Below are positions 20,345 through 32,885 of a stretch of 64,000 bases of DNA, piece by piece. The position numbers and the translations under genes were made by a program. Source of the DNA: DATDIC01 sp963764525 (GTDB lineage: Bacteria; Pseudomonadota; Alphaproteobacteria; Acetobacterales; Acetobacteraceae); the NCBI GenBank assembly GCA_963764525.1, contig CAVXTC010000016.1, positions 248,001 through 312,000 on the forward strand. Reading direction: 5' to 3'. The notes under the pieces are model-generated. The model saw nothing but the letters and a program-made list of their open reading frames with translations, searched no databases and was not told the DNA's origin. The first letter of the stretch is position 1; the number at the start of each line of letters is the position of its first letter.

Positions 20345-20369
20345 TGGCACTCCCATGCCGGGAGTGCCA
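20345..20369 (+). promoter_or_regulatory. CIRCE operator (HrcA site)
   Basis: Inverted repeat TGGCACTC-N9-GAGTGCCA with perfect eight-base arms at 20345-20352 and 20362-20369. It matches the heat-shock CIRCE consensus and lies about 90 bases before groES. HrcA repression of the chaperonin operon is expected from other bacteria; hrcA is not in this window. Confidence 0.93.
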
Positions 20370-20456
20370 ATCGCCGCGTCCAGGGGTGCCGCTTCAGGGC
20401 CCCAGCGAGGCGGGGCAGACCCCAACACACAGTGACTGATATCAGGAGCGATCCGA

Positions 20457-20774
20457 ATGAAGTTCCGTCCCCTGCACGACCGGGTCGTGGTCCGGCGCCT
20501 CGACGCCGAGGAAAAGACCGCGGGCGGCATTATCATCCCCGATACCGCCAAAGAGAAGCCGATGGAGGGTGAGGTCATCGCCGCCGGACCGGGCGCGCGC
20601 AACGAGCAGGGCCAGCTCGTTACGCTCGACGTGAAGGAAGGCGACCGCATCCTGTTCGGCAAATGGTCGGGCACCGAGGTCAAGATCGACGGCGAAGAGC
20701 TGCTGATCATGAAGGAATCCGACATCATGGGCATCATCGAGGGCGGCGCCGTCGCCCGCAGGAAGGCCGCCTGA
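20457..20774 (+). CDS. groES: Co-chaperonin GroES
   Basis: Ring-forming lid of the GroEL folding chamber. It has 105 residues: an N-terminal FRPLHDRVVVRR strand, a mobile loop (EEKTAGGIIIPDTAKEKP) and the C-terminal IMGIIEG. It is intact, downstream of a CIRCE-controlled promoter and about 50 bases ahead of groEL. Confidence 0.98.
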   Translation: MKFRPLHDRVVVRRLDAEEKTAGGIIIPDTAKEKPMEGEVIAAGPGARNEQGQLVTLDVKEGDRILFGKWSGTEVKIDGEELLIMKESDIMGIIEGGAVARRKAA

Positions 20775-20827
20775 AACCATCGGCCTTTCGCCCACTGCTT
20801 CAACCTGAAACGAGGACATAAAGAAAG

Positions 20828-22465
<1,638 letters not shown>

Positions 22466-22488
22466 GCCGACCGGGTTCAGGGATCGAC

Positions 22489-22517
22489 GAAGGGGCAGGC
22501 CGCAAGGTCTGCCCCTT
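22489..22517 (+). terminator. Hairpin terminator after groEL
   Basis: GAAGGGGCAGGCC and GGTCTGCCCCTTC pair with a single G-T wobble around a GCAA tetraloop. It starts 23 bases after the groEL stop. The T-tract is weak (CTTCTG), as is common in high-GC genomes. Confidence 0.75.
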
Positions 22518-22719
22518 CTGCATCGATCCCGGCACTGACGGATGTCGGCGCTCGTTATTGACAGGGCGGCGCATTTCTGTGCCAACTGTGCAACGCAATC
22601 GCTTTTTGGCTTGGCTTGCTGTGCCTCCCGTCCGTCGGGTGCTCTCAAGACGTCCAAAGGCCCGGTTGTCTCCGTCGCGCAATCCAGTGCGACACCGAAG
22701 AAGAGAGAGTGACTGAAGG

Positions 22720-22922
22720 ATGGCTATCGGCACGGTCAAGTGGTTCAATACCACAAAGGGATACGGATTCATCATGCCGCAGGACGGTGGCAAGGATGTG
22801 TTCGTCCATATTACGGCGGTTCAGGCTGCCGGACTGCGTGGCCTCAATGAAGGCCAGAAAGTGACCTACGAGGTCGCATGGAGCGCGGCAAGGCAGCCGC
22901 GACCGACCTCCGGGTCGCCTGA
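22720..22922 (+). CDS. cspA: Cold-shock protein (first copy)
   Basis: Small single-domain nucleic-acid-binding protein with RNP motifs KGYGFI and DVFVHI. As sequenced, the frame runs to 22959 with an unnatural C-terminus. Adding one base near 22876 restores MERGKAAATDLRVA and a stop at 22922, giving 67 residues. That tail closely matches the second copy 150 bases downstream. This is the only gene in the window whose repair clearly needs a base added instead of removed. Confidence 0.9.
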
Positions 22923-23073
22923 CCGGCGTTCCGTCCGTCCGTCACGCCCATCGCGATGACTGTACCGGCGATCAGCCGAGTCGGATCATGCCGCGCCTCG
23001 CGCCATACCCCCGCATGTTCCTGATTCCCGCGCAGCGCGCCCACGGGAGGCGCATCCGAAGGAGACCCCACGC

Positions 23074-23278
23074 ATGGCCATGGGAACCGTGAAATGGTTC
23101 AATGCAACCAAGGGCTACGGCTTCATCGTGCCGCAGGATGGCGGCAAGGACGTGTTCGTCCATATCACGGCAGTGCAGGCCGCCGGCCTCAAGGCGACTG
23201 AATGATGGTCAGGCGGTCACCTATGAGGTGGTGATGGAACGCGGGAAGGCCGCCGCCACCAATCTTCGCCTGAGCTGA
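23074..23278 (+). CDS. cspA: Cold-shock protein (second copy)
   Basis: Tandem duplicate of the preceding gene, starting at an ATG after AAGGAGA. It opens MAMGTVKWFNATKGYGFI and carries DVFVHITAVQAAGL. An extra base near 23200 introduces an early stop; removing it gives the normal 67-residue ending (LNDGQAVTYEVVMERGK, then AAATNLRLS). Gene length and motifs match the family. The gene is easily missed because neither broken piece is long. Confidence 0.88.
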
Positions 23279-23286
23279 AGCGATCC

Positions 23287-23315
23287 CGCGGTCCGGGGCA
23301 GCATCCCGGACCGCG
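23287..23315. terminator. Bidirectional hairpin terminator
   Basis: Perfect 11-base arms CGCGGTCCGGG (23287-23297) and CCCGGACCGCG (23305-23315) with a seven-base loop. It lies between the convergent cold-shock gene (ends 23278) and the binding-protein gene (ends 23331). Confidence 0.8.
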
Positions 23316-23330
23316 ATATTGCCGGACCGA

Positions 23331-24565
23331 TCAGGCCGGGCTCACCGGAAACTCGCATTTCGGATTGAGCGGGTGCAGCACTTCGGACGCCGGGGTTACG
23401 CTCACCGGATTGAACACGTCCCAAGCCATCTTGCTTTCAGACGGCTTCTTCACCCGCCAGAGATAGCCCGGGAACTCACCACGTCCGTCGGCGCGGATCT
23501 CCGCCTTTGCCGAATGCATCATCATCAGTGGGTATGCTCTTCATCCGTGCCACGGTATCCCGCCCGCTCTTCTTGGCCTCCGCGGCGCCCATCGCCACCG
23601 CCGTCTTCAGATAGTGTGTGACGATGCTGTAAGCGCTTGCGTGCGCCATGTTCGGATACGCGCCGTTCGTCAGGTGCGGCAGCACCCGCTTGGTGAACGC
23701 CCGCGTTCTGTCATTGTAATTCCAATAGAACGACGTCGTGCAGTTCAGCCCCTGTGCCATGTCCAGCCCGAGCGAATGCACGTCGGTGATGAAGATCAGC
23801 AGTGGTGCTATTTTCATCGTCTGATTGAGGCCGAACTCGTGCGCTTGCTTGACGCTGTTCACCGTATCGGCGCCCGCATTCGCCAGCCCCAGCACCTGCG
23901 CCCCGGACGCCTGCGCCTGCTGCAGATAGGATGAAAAGTCGGTTGTGTCCGGGAACGGATAGCGCACCGCGCCCTTCACCACCCCGCCCGCCTTCTTCAC
24001 CACCTCCGCGGTCTGCTCTTCGAGCGTCCGTCCGAACACATAGTCAGCCGTGATGAAGAACCAGCTCTTGCCGCCCTGTTTGACAATCGATCCGCCCTGC
24101 GAGACCGCCATCATGATAGTTGTCGAAGCTCCAGACGATGGTGTTTGGGCTGCACTGCCGGTCGGTCACGTCGGTCGATGCCGCCGACGCGTTGAGCATG
24201 ATCTTGTTCTTCTCCTTGCTCACCTGGCCCACCGCCAGCGCGACCGAGGACGTCGGCACATCTACCGTGGCGTCCACGCCCTGATCGTACCATTGCCGCG
24301 CGATGGTGGATGCGACGTCCGGCTTGTTCTGGTGGTCCGCAGAGATCAGCTCGACGTCGAAGCCGTGGCCGGACGGGTTGAATTCCTCGACCGCCTGGCG
24401 CGCGCAGGCCACCGAGTTCGGACCGGTATTGTCCCGGTAGGTGCCGGATAAATCCGTCAGCACTCCAAGGCGAATTTTCGGTCGAGCCTGGCCACGGGCG
24501 CCCAGTACCGGAATTGTTGACAGTGCGGCGGCCGTGCCCAGCAGGCCACGGCGTGAAAACTGCAT
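23331..24565 (-). CDS. Branched-chain amino acid-type ABC substrate-binding protein
   Basis: Periplasmic Leu/Ile/Val-type (Peripla_BP_6) binding protein, about 410 residues. The N-terminus carries SRRGLLGTAAAL, which resembles a twin-arginine or Sec signal. Conserved stretches are LGVLTDLSGTYRDNTGPNSV, GKSWFFITADYVFG and the C-terminal YLWRVKKPSESK. Two extra bases, near 24112 and 23505, split the frame into three parts that join into a normal protein. No permease or ATPase gene is adjacent, so it is an orphan binding protein. The ligand is unknown. Confidence 0.87.
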
Positions 24566-24663
24566 GGATGGTCCCTCCCTGAGACGTCGGTCTTGGCGAC
24601 CGCACGCGTGCGGGCGCAACGCATTCTGGGGACATGCGCCGGCCCGGCGTCAAGCCTGTCGTT

Positions 24664-26878
24664 TCAGCCGAAGCGGCCCGAGCGCGGAAAGCCGGCGGGC
24701 GGCAGGCGCCCAGCCTGGCCGCGATCACCCAGCCAGTCGCGAAGGTTGGTCTCCGTCCGCGTCTTGTCGCCGAGCTTCCAGGTCAGCCCGTCAGCGCGCC
24801 GGAACACCTTGGCATCGGCCAGACCGCCGTCCCGATACCGCTGCAAGCATCACCCCGGCGCCGCGCGCCATTTCCGGCACCTGATCGAGCGGAAAGATCA
24901 GCAGCTTGCGCGCGCTGCCGACCACCGCGACATGGTCGCCCTCGGCGGATACGCAGATCGCCGCCTCCTCGCCGCTACGCAGGTTCAGCACCTGTTTGCC
25001 GGTGCGCTTTTCGGCAAGCAGTTCCGCGGCCGGCACGACGAAGCCCCGGCCCGCCGAGGAAGCGACCAGGTAGCGGGCGCCCTCGACGGGCACGAACAAT
25101 GCCGCAACATCATCTTCGTTGGTGAGATCGGCAAGCAGCCGCACCGGTTGGCCGTCGCCGCGCCCGCGCGGCAGGTCGGCCGGCTTCAGCGTGTAGGCGC
25201 GGCCGTTGGTGGCGAACAGGCAAAGCCGGTCGGTCGTGTGGCAAGGCAGCGCAAGCTTCAGCCGATCGCCCTCCTTGAAGCGCAGCTCCGCCGGATCGGC
25301 GATGCTGCCCTTCAGTGCGCGGATCCAACCCTTCTCGGAGAGCATCACGGTAATCGGCTCGCGCTCGACCAGTGCCTCGGCAGCGACCTCGATCGCCGCC
25401 GGCGCGGCGCCAAGCTCGGTTCGCCGTGCGCCAAGCGGACCGGCACCGAACTGGTTCCGGATCTCCTCGAGCTCGGCGACGATCCGGTCCCATCGCAGGC
25501 GCTCGTCCTTCAGCAAGGTCTGAATCTCCTTGCGCTCCCGGGACAACGATTTGTGCTCCTTGCGCAGTTCCATCTCTTCCAGCCTCCGCAGACTGCGCAG
25601 CCGCATGTTCAGGATCGCCTCGGCCTGCGCGTCGGTCAGTTCGAACCGTTGCATCAATCGTGGTTTGGGCTGGTCTTCCTCGCGGATGATACGGATCACC
25701 TCGTCGAGATTGAGATAGACGAGCAGATATCCATCCAGCACCTCGATACGCCGCTCGATCGCGGCCAGACGATGGCGCGAGCGACGCAGCAGCACCTCAT
25801 GGCGATGATCCAGCCAGGCGCGCAGCACTTCCGCCAGGCTCATCACCCCAGGGGTGCGGGTCGCATCGAGCACGTTCATGTTCAGCGGGAAGCGGCTCTC
25901 CAGCGCCGAGGCACGGAACAATGTTTCCATCAGCACCTCGGGTTCCACGCCGCGGGTCTTTGGTTCCAGCACCAGCCGCACGTCCTCGGTGCTTTCGTCG
26001 CGTACATCACCGAGCAGTGGCAGCTTCCGTTCTTCCAGCAGCGCCGCGATCTGTTCGATCAACCGCGCCTTCTGCACCTGGAACGGGATTTCCGTCACCA
26101 CGATCTGCCAGGCGCCGTACTTGCCCTTCTCGACCGCCCATTTGGCCCGCACGCGGAACCCACCGCGCCCGGTTTCATATGCCTGCAAGATCGCCGCCGG
26201 ATCCTCGACCAGCACGCCGCCGGTCGGGAAATCGGGCCCAGGCATATGCCGGACCAGCTCCGCGGCGGTGGCATTCGGATGACGGATCAGGTGGATCGCC
26301 GCGGCGCAGACCTCGCCGGCGTTGTGCGGCGGGATGGAGGTCGCCATGCCGACAGCGATTCCGGCGGCGCCATTCGCCAACAGGTTGGGGAAAGCGCCGG
26401 GCAAAACGACCGGCTCGTGCTCTTCGCCGTCATAAGTTGGACGAAAATCGACCGCATCCTCATCAATGCCGGCGAGCAGCGCCTGCGCGACCGCGGTCAG
26501 CCGCGCCTCGGTGTACCGCATGGCCGCGGCGTTGTCGCCGTCGATGTTGCCGAAATTGCCCTGACCTTCAACCAGCGGATAGCGCGCGGCGAAATCCTGC
26601 GCCAGCCGCACCAGCGCCTCATATACCGCCACATCGCCGTGCGGATGAAATTTGCCGATCACGTCGCCGACCACGCGGGCGCATTTCTTGAAGCCGGCAG
26701 CCGGATCGAGCCGCAGCAGGTGCATTGCGTAAATCAGCCGCCGGTGCACAGGCTTCAGCCCGTCGCGCACATCCGGCAGCGAACGCGACATGATGGTGGA
26801 CAGCGCGTAGGCGAGATACCGCTCCGACAGCGCGTCGGACAGCGGGGTGTCCTCGATATGGCCGAAATCATCCGGCAT
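24664..26878 (-). CDS. parC: DNA topoisomerase IV subunit A
   Basis: Type IIA topoisomerase subunit that cleaves and rejoins DNA to decatenate chromosomes. The catalytic tyrosine is Y122 (MRYTEARLT), following the KFHPHGDVAVYEAL winged-helix region. Beta-pinwheel repeats occupy the C-terminal third. One extra base near 24845 truncates the frame. Removing it restores QRYRDGGLADAKVF and a normal end at 24664, about 737 residues. parE is not in the window. The start overlaps recO by 11 bases. Confidence 0.95.
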
Positions 26879-27629
26879 CGGTCGTCTCCGAATCGGTCGC
26901 GGCGGATTCCGCCATGGCGGCCACGCGGTCGTACAGCATCCGGCGCGCTATCGGCAAAGGCCGGTGGTGATGGCCGAACGCATCGCGCTCAAGGAAATGT
27001 CCGGTCAGGCGCAAGCCGTCGCGCCAATCGCCGGCCGTGCCTGGCGCATCTTCCACCAGGAACGCCGGCAATCGCAGCAGGCGGCCCTTCCAGACGCCCG
27101 CCGCCGCCTCGGTCACCGCCCGTCCCGTGCGCGGCGAGACCCAGGCCAAGCCGTTGGTTTCACCTGTCACGGCACAGCCGGCAAGGTCCAGACCGTAACC
27201 GAGATCGGCCAGCAGCACCGCTTCCCAGCGTACCAGCTCGGCCAGCATCGTCGCGCCCTGCGGCAGCCGCGCTATCAGATGCAACAACCCACCAAATACA
27301 CGCGGATGGGGCTCGCGTTCCGCCAGGGCGCCTTCCGCGACCGCACAGATGGCGGTGAGCATGCCGAGCGCCAACGGGTCGTCCATCGCCAGCGCCGCGG
27401 CGGGATGGATCAGCTCGGCACTGAAGCTACCGAGCTGGTCGGTCAGCCGGGCGACCCAGCGCACCTGCACGAGGTTCCCGGGCTGCCAGACAGCGCTGTG
27501 CCCGCGCGCAGCCCCGCCGCGGGCAAGCCCGCGGTGCAGACCGTGCTGTTCGGTCATCACGGTGGCGACGGCATCGCCTTCGCCATACGGCCGCGCATCC
27601 AGCACGATGGCCGGCGCGTCCCACTCCAT
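26868..27629 (-). CDS. recO: DNA repair protein RecO
   Basis: Recombination mediator that helps load RecA at gaps. The start MEWDAPAIVLDARPYGEGDA at 27629 follows a GGAG site and gives 253 residues. The N-terminal OB-fold (AIVLDARPYGEGDAVATVMT) and a C-terminal helical domain are recognisable. The reading frame is open far upstream only because era is frameshifted. It lies between era and parC, a common alphaproteobacterial order. Confidence 0.9.
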   Translation of the reverse strand: MEWDAPAIVLDARPYGEGDAVATVMTEQHGLHRGLARGGAARGHSAVWQPGNLVQVRWVARLTDQLGSFSAELIHPAAALAMDDPLALGMLTAICAVAEGALAEREPHPRVFGGLLHLIARLPQGATMLAELVRWEAVLLADLGYGLDLAGCAVTGETNGLAWVSPRTGRAVTEAAAGVWKGRLLRLPAFLVEDAPGTAGDWRDGLRLTGHFLERDAFGHHHRPLPIARRMLYDRVAAMAESAATDSETTDAG

Positions 27630-27691
27630 CAGCTTTTGCTCCGTGGGCCCAGCTTCGCCTGCCACGATGGCGAGCAGACGTAAAGGAACCG

Positions 27692-28586
27692 CTACCCTCC
27701 CTCCTCCAGACCGATCGCCCGCAGGCGGGCGCGTTCCTCGTCCCACCCGGGGCGTTCTTTCACGTTCAGGAACAGATGCACCGGTCGTTCCAGCAGCATT
27801 GTCAAGCTCCTGCCGCGCTCGCGCCCCGATGTCCTTGATCCGGCCGCCGCGATCACCGATCAGGATCGCCTTGTGCCCGGGCCGCGCGACATAGATGGTG
27901 GCTTCGATGCGCACGCTGCCGTCCTTGCGTTCCTGCCAGCTTTCGGTCTCCACCGTGGCGGCGTACGGCACTTCGTCATGCGTCTGCCGGAAGATCTGCT
28001 CGCGCACGATCTCAGCGGCGAGCAGCCGGTCGGGCAAATCAGTCAGCTCGTCCGGCGGGTACAGAAAGGGTCCCTCCGGCATCGCCGCCGCGAGGGCATC
28101 GACCAACCGGTCCAGCCCGTCGCCGTTACCGGCGCTGACCATGAACGTCTCCTCAAACGCGGCGATGGCGGTCAGCTTTGCCGTCAACGGCAGCAACGAC
28201 GACGGCGGCACCAGGTCCACCTTGTTGAGCACCAGCCAGCAGCGCCGTTCGCTTCCGGCAAGCCTCTCAGCAATTCCGCGCACCGCGTCGGTCGCGCCGG
28301 ACTTCGCATCCACCAGCAGCAGCGCCAGATCGGCATCGCGCGCCCCGCTCCAGGCGGCGGCCACCATGGCGCGATCCAGTCGCCGGCGCGGTCGGAAGAT
28401 GCCGGGCGTATCGACCAGCAGGATCTGGCTTTCGCCGCGCATCAGGATCCCCAGCACCCGGAACCGCGTGGTCTGCGCCTTCGGGCTCACGATCGACAGC
28501 TTGGCGCCGGTCAGTCGGTTCAGCAGGGTGGACTTGCCGGCGTTCGGCGCGCCCAGGATCGCCACGAAGCCGCAGCGAGTCGTCAT
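27692..28586 (-). CDS. era: GTPase Era
   Basis: Essential GTPase that binds 16S rRNA during 30S assembly. G1 GAPNAGKST, G3 DTPG and G4 NKVD are present, and a C-terminal KH domain includes the GDRGGRIKDIG loop. One extra base near 27797 diverts the frame. Removing it gives the family C-terminus LLERPVHLFLNVKERPGW and a stop at 27692, about 297 residues. The ATG overlaps the rnc stop (ATGA). Confidence 0.95.
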
Positions 28587-29257
28587 CCCGGCCCTCGCAG
28601 CAGTGCCTCCGCCGCGAGTTGTTCGGCGGCCCGCTTGCTGCCGGCGGTTCCGGACCCGCTGCGTCCGCCAACCGACACCGTCACGGTGAAGGCCGGGGCA
28701 TGTGGCGGCCCCAGGCGCTGGGCGATCTCGTAGGCGGGCAGGTCCAATCCGCGCGCCTGTGCCCATTCCTGCAATTCGGTCTTGGCGTCCTTCGGCGGCT
28801 CGGGTTGCGCCGTCATCGCGTCCTGCCAGGCCCGACGCACGAAAGTTCGCGCGCGTTCCAGTCCGCCGTCCAGAAACAACGCGCCGAGCGCCGCCTCCAG
28901 TGCGTCCGCCAGCACGGTCGCCCGCTGCTTCACCCCGGCTTTCGCTTCCCCCGGGGAGACGTCCAACGCGGCACCAAGCCCGATTGCCTCCGCGACGGAG
29001 GCCAGCACCGGTTGCGAGACCAACAGCGCCAGCCGGCGGCCCAGTTCCCCCTCCTGTTCGTCCGGGAAGCGCTCTACCAGCCATTCCGCGACCAGCAGGC
29101 CGAGAACCCGGTCGCCCATGAACTCCAGCCGCTCGTTGGAGGCCGGACCACCTCCCCGCCGGCGCACCGCCGAGCGATGGGTCAGCGCTTCCTTCAACAA
29201 GTCAGGTCGGGCGAACCGATGGCCGAGCAGAGTCTCGATCGGGGTGGTCACGAACAC
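28583..29257 (-). CDS. rnc: Ribonuclease III
   Basis: Double-strand-specific endoribonuclease for rRNA and mRNA processing. The catalytic signature ERLEFMGDRVL is near residue 43, the second acidic cluster ADALEAALGALFLDGG near residue 118, and a C-terminal dsRNA-binding domain covers residues 150-222. It has 224 residues with a GTG start at 29257 and is intact. It is coupled to era by a four-base overlap and lies 40 bases after lepB. Confidence 0.95.
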   Translation of the reverse strand: MFVTTPIETLLGHRFARPDLLKEALTHRSAVRRRGGGPASNERLEFMGDRVLGLLVAEWLVERFPDEQEGELGRRLALLVSQPVLASVAEAIGLGAALDVSPGEAKAGVKQRATVLADALEAALGALFLDGGLERARTFVRRAWQDAMTAQPEPPKDAKTELQEWAQARGLDLPAYEIAQRLGPPHAPAFTVTVSVGGRSGSGTAGSKRAAEQLAAEALLRGPG

Positions 29258-29297
29258 CCACCCTGTATCCAGACCATCGGTTTTCCCGTTGCAGACG

Positions 29298-30039
29298 TCA
29301 GTGGATCACCATCCCGATCCGGCCCCAGCGGATTTCCACGGGCCATAGCCAGAACTCCCACCACGGGTTTTGCGTGTCGATCGAGAAGAAGATCACCTCC
29401 GCCTTGCCGACCAGGTTCTCCATCGGCACGAACCCCCAGAACCGGCTGTCCGCGCTGTTGTCGCGGTTGTCCCCGAAGCACCATCAACTCGGCCGGCGGC
29501 ACCACGTATTCGCCGGTGTTGTTCATCTCTCCCTGGTCGGTCGCTTTCAAAAGATAATGGTTGACGCCGCCGGGCAGTTCTTCCCGGTAGCGGCGCAGCA
29601 CCATGTGGATGCCATCCTCGTCAGTGACATAGTCACCTGCCGGCTGGCGCGGCACCTCCTGCCCGTTGATGTAAAGCTGGCCTTCGCGCACCTGCACGTG
29701 GTCGCCGGGCAGGCCGATCACCCGCTTGATATAGTCCTCGGACGGGTCCGGCGGGTAGCGGAACACCACCACGTCGCCGCGGTGCGGCACACTGCCGAAA
29801 ATGCGGCCGGAGAACAGATCGGGGGAGAACGGGAACGAGAAATGCGACAGCCCGTAGCTGTATTTCGCCACGAAAAGATAGTCGCCGACAAGCAGCGTCG
29901 GGATCATGCTTCCCGACGGGATATTGAACGGTTCGAACAGGAAGGTGCGAATGACGACCGCGATCAGTCCCGCATAGACGATCGTCTTGACGTTATCGAG
30001 CAGACTGCTCGATCTGTGTTTCGCCTTGCTCACGGCCAT
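29298..30039 (-). CDS. lepB: Signal peptidase I
   Basis: Membrane serine protease that removes Sec signal peptides. One N-terminal membrane segment (about residues 17-35) precedes the catalytic S44 (IPSGSMIPTL) and K105 (YIKRVIGLPGD). An extra base near 29472 breaks the frame just before the GDNRDNS box. Removing it gives that box, a WGFVPMENLVGKA segment and a stop at 29298, about 246 residues. It lies upstream of rnc and downstream of acpS. Confidence 0.95.
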
Positions 30040-30096
30040 GCAGGGGAGGTATCCGGGTTCGCGATGTGGCGGATCAAGCCCATCCGCAGGGGGGTG

Positions 30097-30568
30097 TCAA
30101 GAAAACGCGATGAACCGGGACGGCAATCGGTGAGCCGAGTGGCCAGAACACTCACGTGTCTCGATCACGGTCGGCACCGCCGAGATGATCACCTGCGCAT
30201 AGGCGTACGGATATTCGTCGGTCATCGTCAGCGACACCGCGGCCTCCATGCCCGCCGGGGTGATCACGCCAGCCGATCGGCGGCCCACCGGTCATCAGCA
30301 GCGTCGGCTGGCCGGAAGGCAGGTTCACCACCCCCAGGTCGGAAAAGAAGACGCCATCGCGAAACCCAGTGCCGAGCGCCTTGGCCGCCGCCTCCTTGGC
30401 GGCGAACCGCTTGGCGAACGTGGCTGCGCGGATTTTCTCCGCCCGACGCGCCGCTTTGGCACGTTCGACCGGCGTAAAGACCCGTTCGATGAACCGCTCG
30501 CCATGCCGGGCGATCACCGCTTCGATGCGGCGGATATCAACAATATCGGACCCGAGCCCCAGGATCAT
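30097..30568 (-). CDS. acpS: Holo-[acyl-carrier-protein] synthase
   Basis: Transfers phosphopantetheine from CoA to acyl carrier protein. Metal-binding D8 (GLGSDIVDI) and E59 (FAAKEAAAKAL) are present. An extra base near 30285 splits the frame; the joined protein continues ITPAGMEAAVSLTMTDEY and YAYAQVIISA. The repaired product is about 156 residues, some 20 longer than usual, so the extreme C-terminus may hide a further indel. The start lies seven bases after the rsh stop. Confidence 0.9.
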
Positions 30569-30575
30569 CGGGGTC

Positions 30576-32863
30576 CTACTCCTTCGCCCGCTCGACGCTT
30601 TTGATACGTTTCACGCCGCGCAATCCGGCAATCACCTCGGTACAGGTGCACCACGTCACGCACCTCCACATCCGCCAGGATTTCAATGAAATCCTGCTGT
30701 CGATTGACAATTTTCAGGTTGGCGATGGCGCCGTCATGCTTGGACAGCGAGTTGGTAAGGTCCGCCAAAGCGGCCGGCTCGTTCTCGGCGATGACGCTGA
30801 TCCGCGCCGTGTGCCCCACCGACTTGCCCGCCGACTCCGGGTTCCAGCCGACATCGATGAACCGCTCCGGCGTCGCCGCGAAGCCTTCCAGCGTTTGACA
30901 GTCGCGTGCATGGATGGTCACGCCTTTGCCGGTCGCGACGATGCCGACGATCTCATCGCCCGGCACCGGATGGCAGCATCCGGCGAAATGATACGCCATG
31001 CCGGGGACCAGCCCGGTGATCGGCATGCCGCTGTCGAACCGAGCGCTGCGCGCTCCCGAACGCGGCGGAAGGGTCGGTATCACCCGCGGTGCCCGCGGAG
31101 TCTGCCGCAGTTCCGGATACGCCGCATGAACGACATCGCGCGGGCCGAGATTGCCGCTACCGACGGCGATGGCGAGATCGTCCGCGGATGCGAACTTCAG
31201 CGCTTTCAGCGCCGGTTCCAGCGCCTTCTCGGAACCGTCCACCCCGGCCTGGCGGAACGCCTTGGCCAGTTCGGCGCGCCCGGCATCCAGGTTCTCCTGG
31301 CGCTGCTCCTGGTGGATGAACCGGCGGATGCGTGAGCGCGCCTTGCCGGTCACGACGAAGCGTTCCCATTGCGGCGATGGCGTGCCGCCGCGGGAGGTCA
31401 TGATCTCGACCTGGTCGCCGTTCTGTAATTGATACCGCAGCGGCATCAGCCGGCCGTTGACCTTGGCGCCGACACAGGTATCGCCGACCTGGCTATGCAC
31501 CGCGTAGGCGAAATCGACCGGGGTCGCGCCGCGCGGAAGCTGGATGAGCTGGCCTTTGGGGGTGAAGCAGAAGACCTGGTCGCCGTACAGCTCGAGCTTG
31601 GTATTCTCGAGGAATTCGTCCGGGGCAGCAGAATTTTCGAGTATCTCCAGCAGGTCCTGCACCCAGCGGAACTTGTGCAGGTCCTGGTGGGTGTGCGACG
31701 CATCAAGCTGCTTGTACAACCAGTGCGCCGCCACGCCGGCCTCGGCGATCTCGTGCATGTCCTGGGTGCGGATCTGGATCTCGATCTTCTGGTTGCGCGG
31801 CTCGCGCAACGTCACCCCGGTGTGCACGCTCTGATAGCCGTTCGATTTCGGCGTGGAGATGTAGTCCTTGAATCGGCCGGCGATCACCGGATAAGCGGAA
31901 TGCACCGCTCCCAGTGCCGCGTAGCAGGCCTCCTTCGTCGGCACCACGATACGGAACGCCATGATGTCCGAGAGCTGCTCAAAGGCCACGTTGCGCTGGT
32001 GCATCTTCTCCCAGATCGAGAACGGCGACTTCTCCCGTCCCCGTGACTTCCTGCACCTGCACCCCGCTCTCTTCGCAGACGCGCTTGAGTTCGGTACGCA
32101 CGTCCTCGATTACGTCGGCACCCTGCCCGCGCAGGAAATTGAGACGCGCCTGGATGGTATCGTACGCCTCGGGCTCAAGCTGAGCGAACGCGAGCGTCTG
32201 CAGCTCGACCTTGACCGCATCCATGCCGATCCGCTCGGCAAGCGGGGCGTAGATGTCCATGGTCTCACGGGCGATGCGCTGACGCCGTTCGGGATCGCGC
32301 ACGTAGTTCAGCGTGCGCATGTTGTGCAGACGGTCTGCCAGCTTGACCAGCAGCACCCGGATGTCACGGCTGATGGCAAGCACCAGCTTGCGGAAATTCT
32401 CGGCCTGCTTGGTGCGATCCGATTGCAGCTCCAGCCGGGTAAGCTTGGTCACCCCATCGACCAGCCCGGCAATCTCACGGCCAAAGCGGCTTTCGATGTC
32501 GGGCAGCCTGACCGTCGTGTCTTCCACCACGTCGTGCAGCAGACCCGTCACGATGCTGGCGGTGTCGAGCCGGTAGCCGGCCAGGATATCGGCCACCGCC
32601 AAGGGATGTGTTACGTAAGGATCGCCGTTGTCCCGCTTCTGCGCCCCGTGCGCCTTCATGGCCATCACGTAGGCGGCGTCGATCAGGCCGGTATCCGCTT
32701 TCGGATCATAGGCATGCACTTTTTCGGTCAGTTCGTACTGGCGAACGACCTCCGGCCGCAGACCCGCTTGCGCGACGCCCTCTGGCGCATAATGCCGCGT
32801 CGGCAGATCGGACGGCGCATACACTGGCGCCGGGACCCGCGGTCCGGGGGCGCCAACGCTCAT
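30576..32863 (-). CDS. rsh: Bifunctional (p)ppGpp synthetase/hydrolase
   Basis: RelA/SpoT homologue that makes and degrades the stringent-response alarmone. The HD hydrolase domain has HPLAVADILA and LLHDVVEDTT. The synthetase domain has FKDYISTPKSNGYQSVHT, followed by TGS (FCFTPKGQLIQLPRGATPVD) and a C-terminal ACT domain. Extra bases near 32037 and 30640 break the frame. Removing them restores SPFSIWEKMHQRN and the tail GLRGVKRIKSVERAKE with a stop at 30576, about 761 residues. It is the single long RSH enzyme typical of alphaproteobacteria. Confidence 0.95.
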
Positions 32864-32885
32864 TGCCCGCTTCGGGCCATAAAGG

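Noticed and set aside
26868..29084. One continuous frame spanning parts of rnc, era and recO
   Set aside because: The central part is era and the end is recO; the rest is out of frame. The union exists only because era carries an extra base, so it is not a fusion protein.
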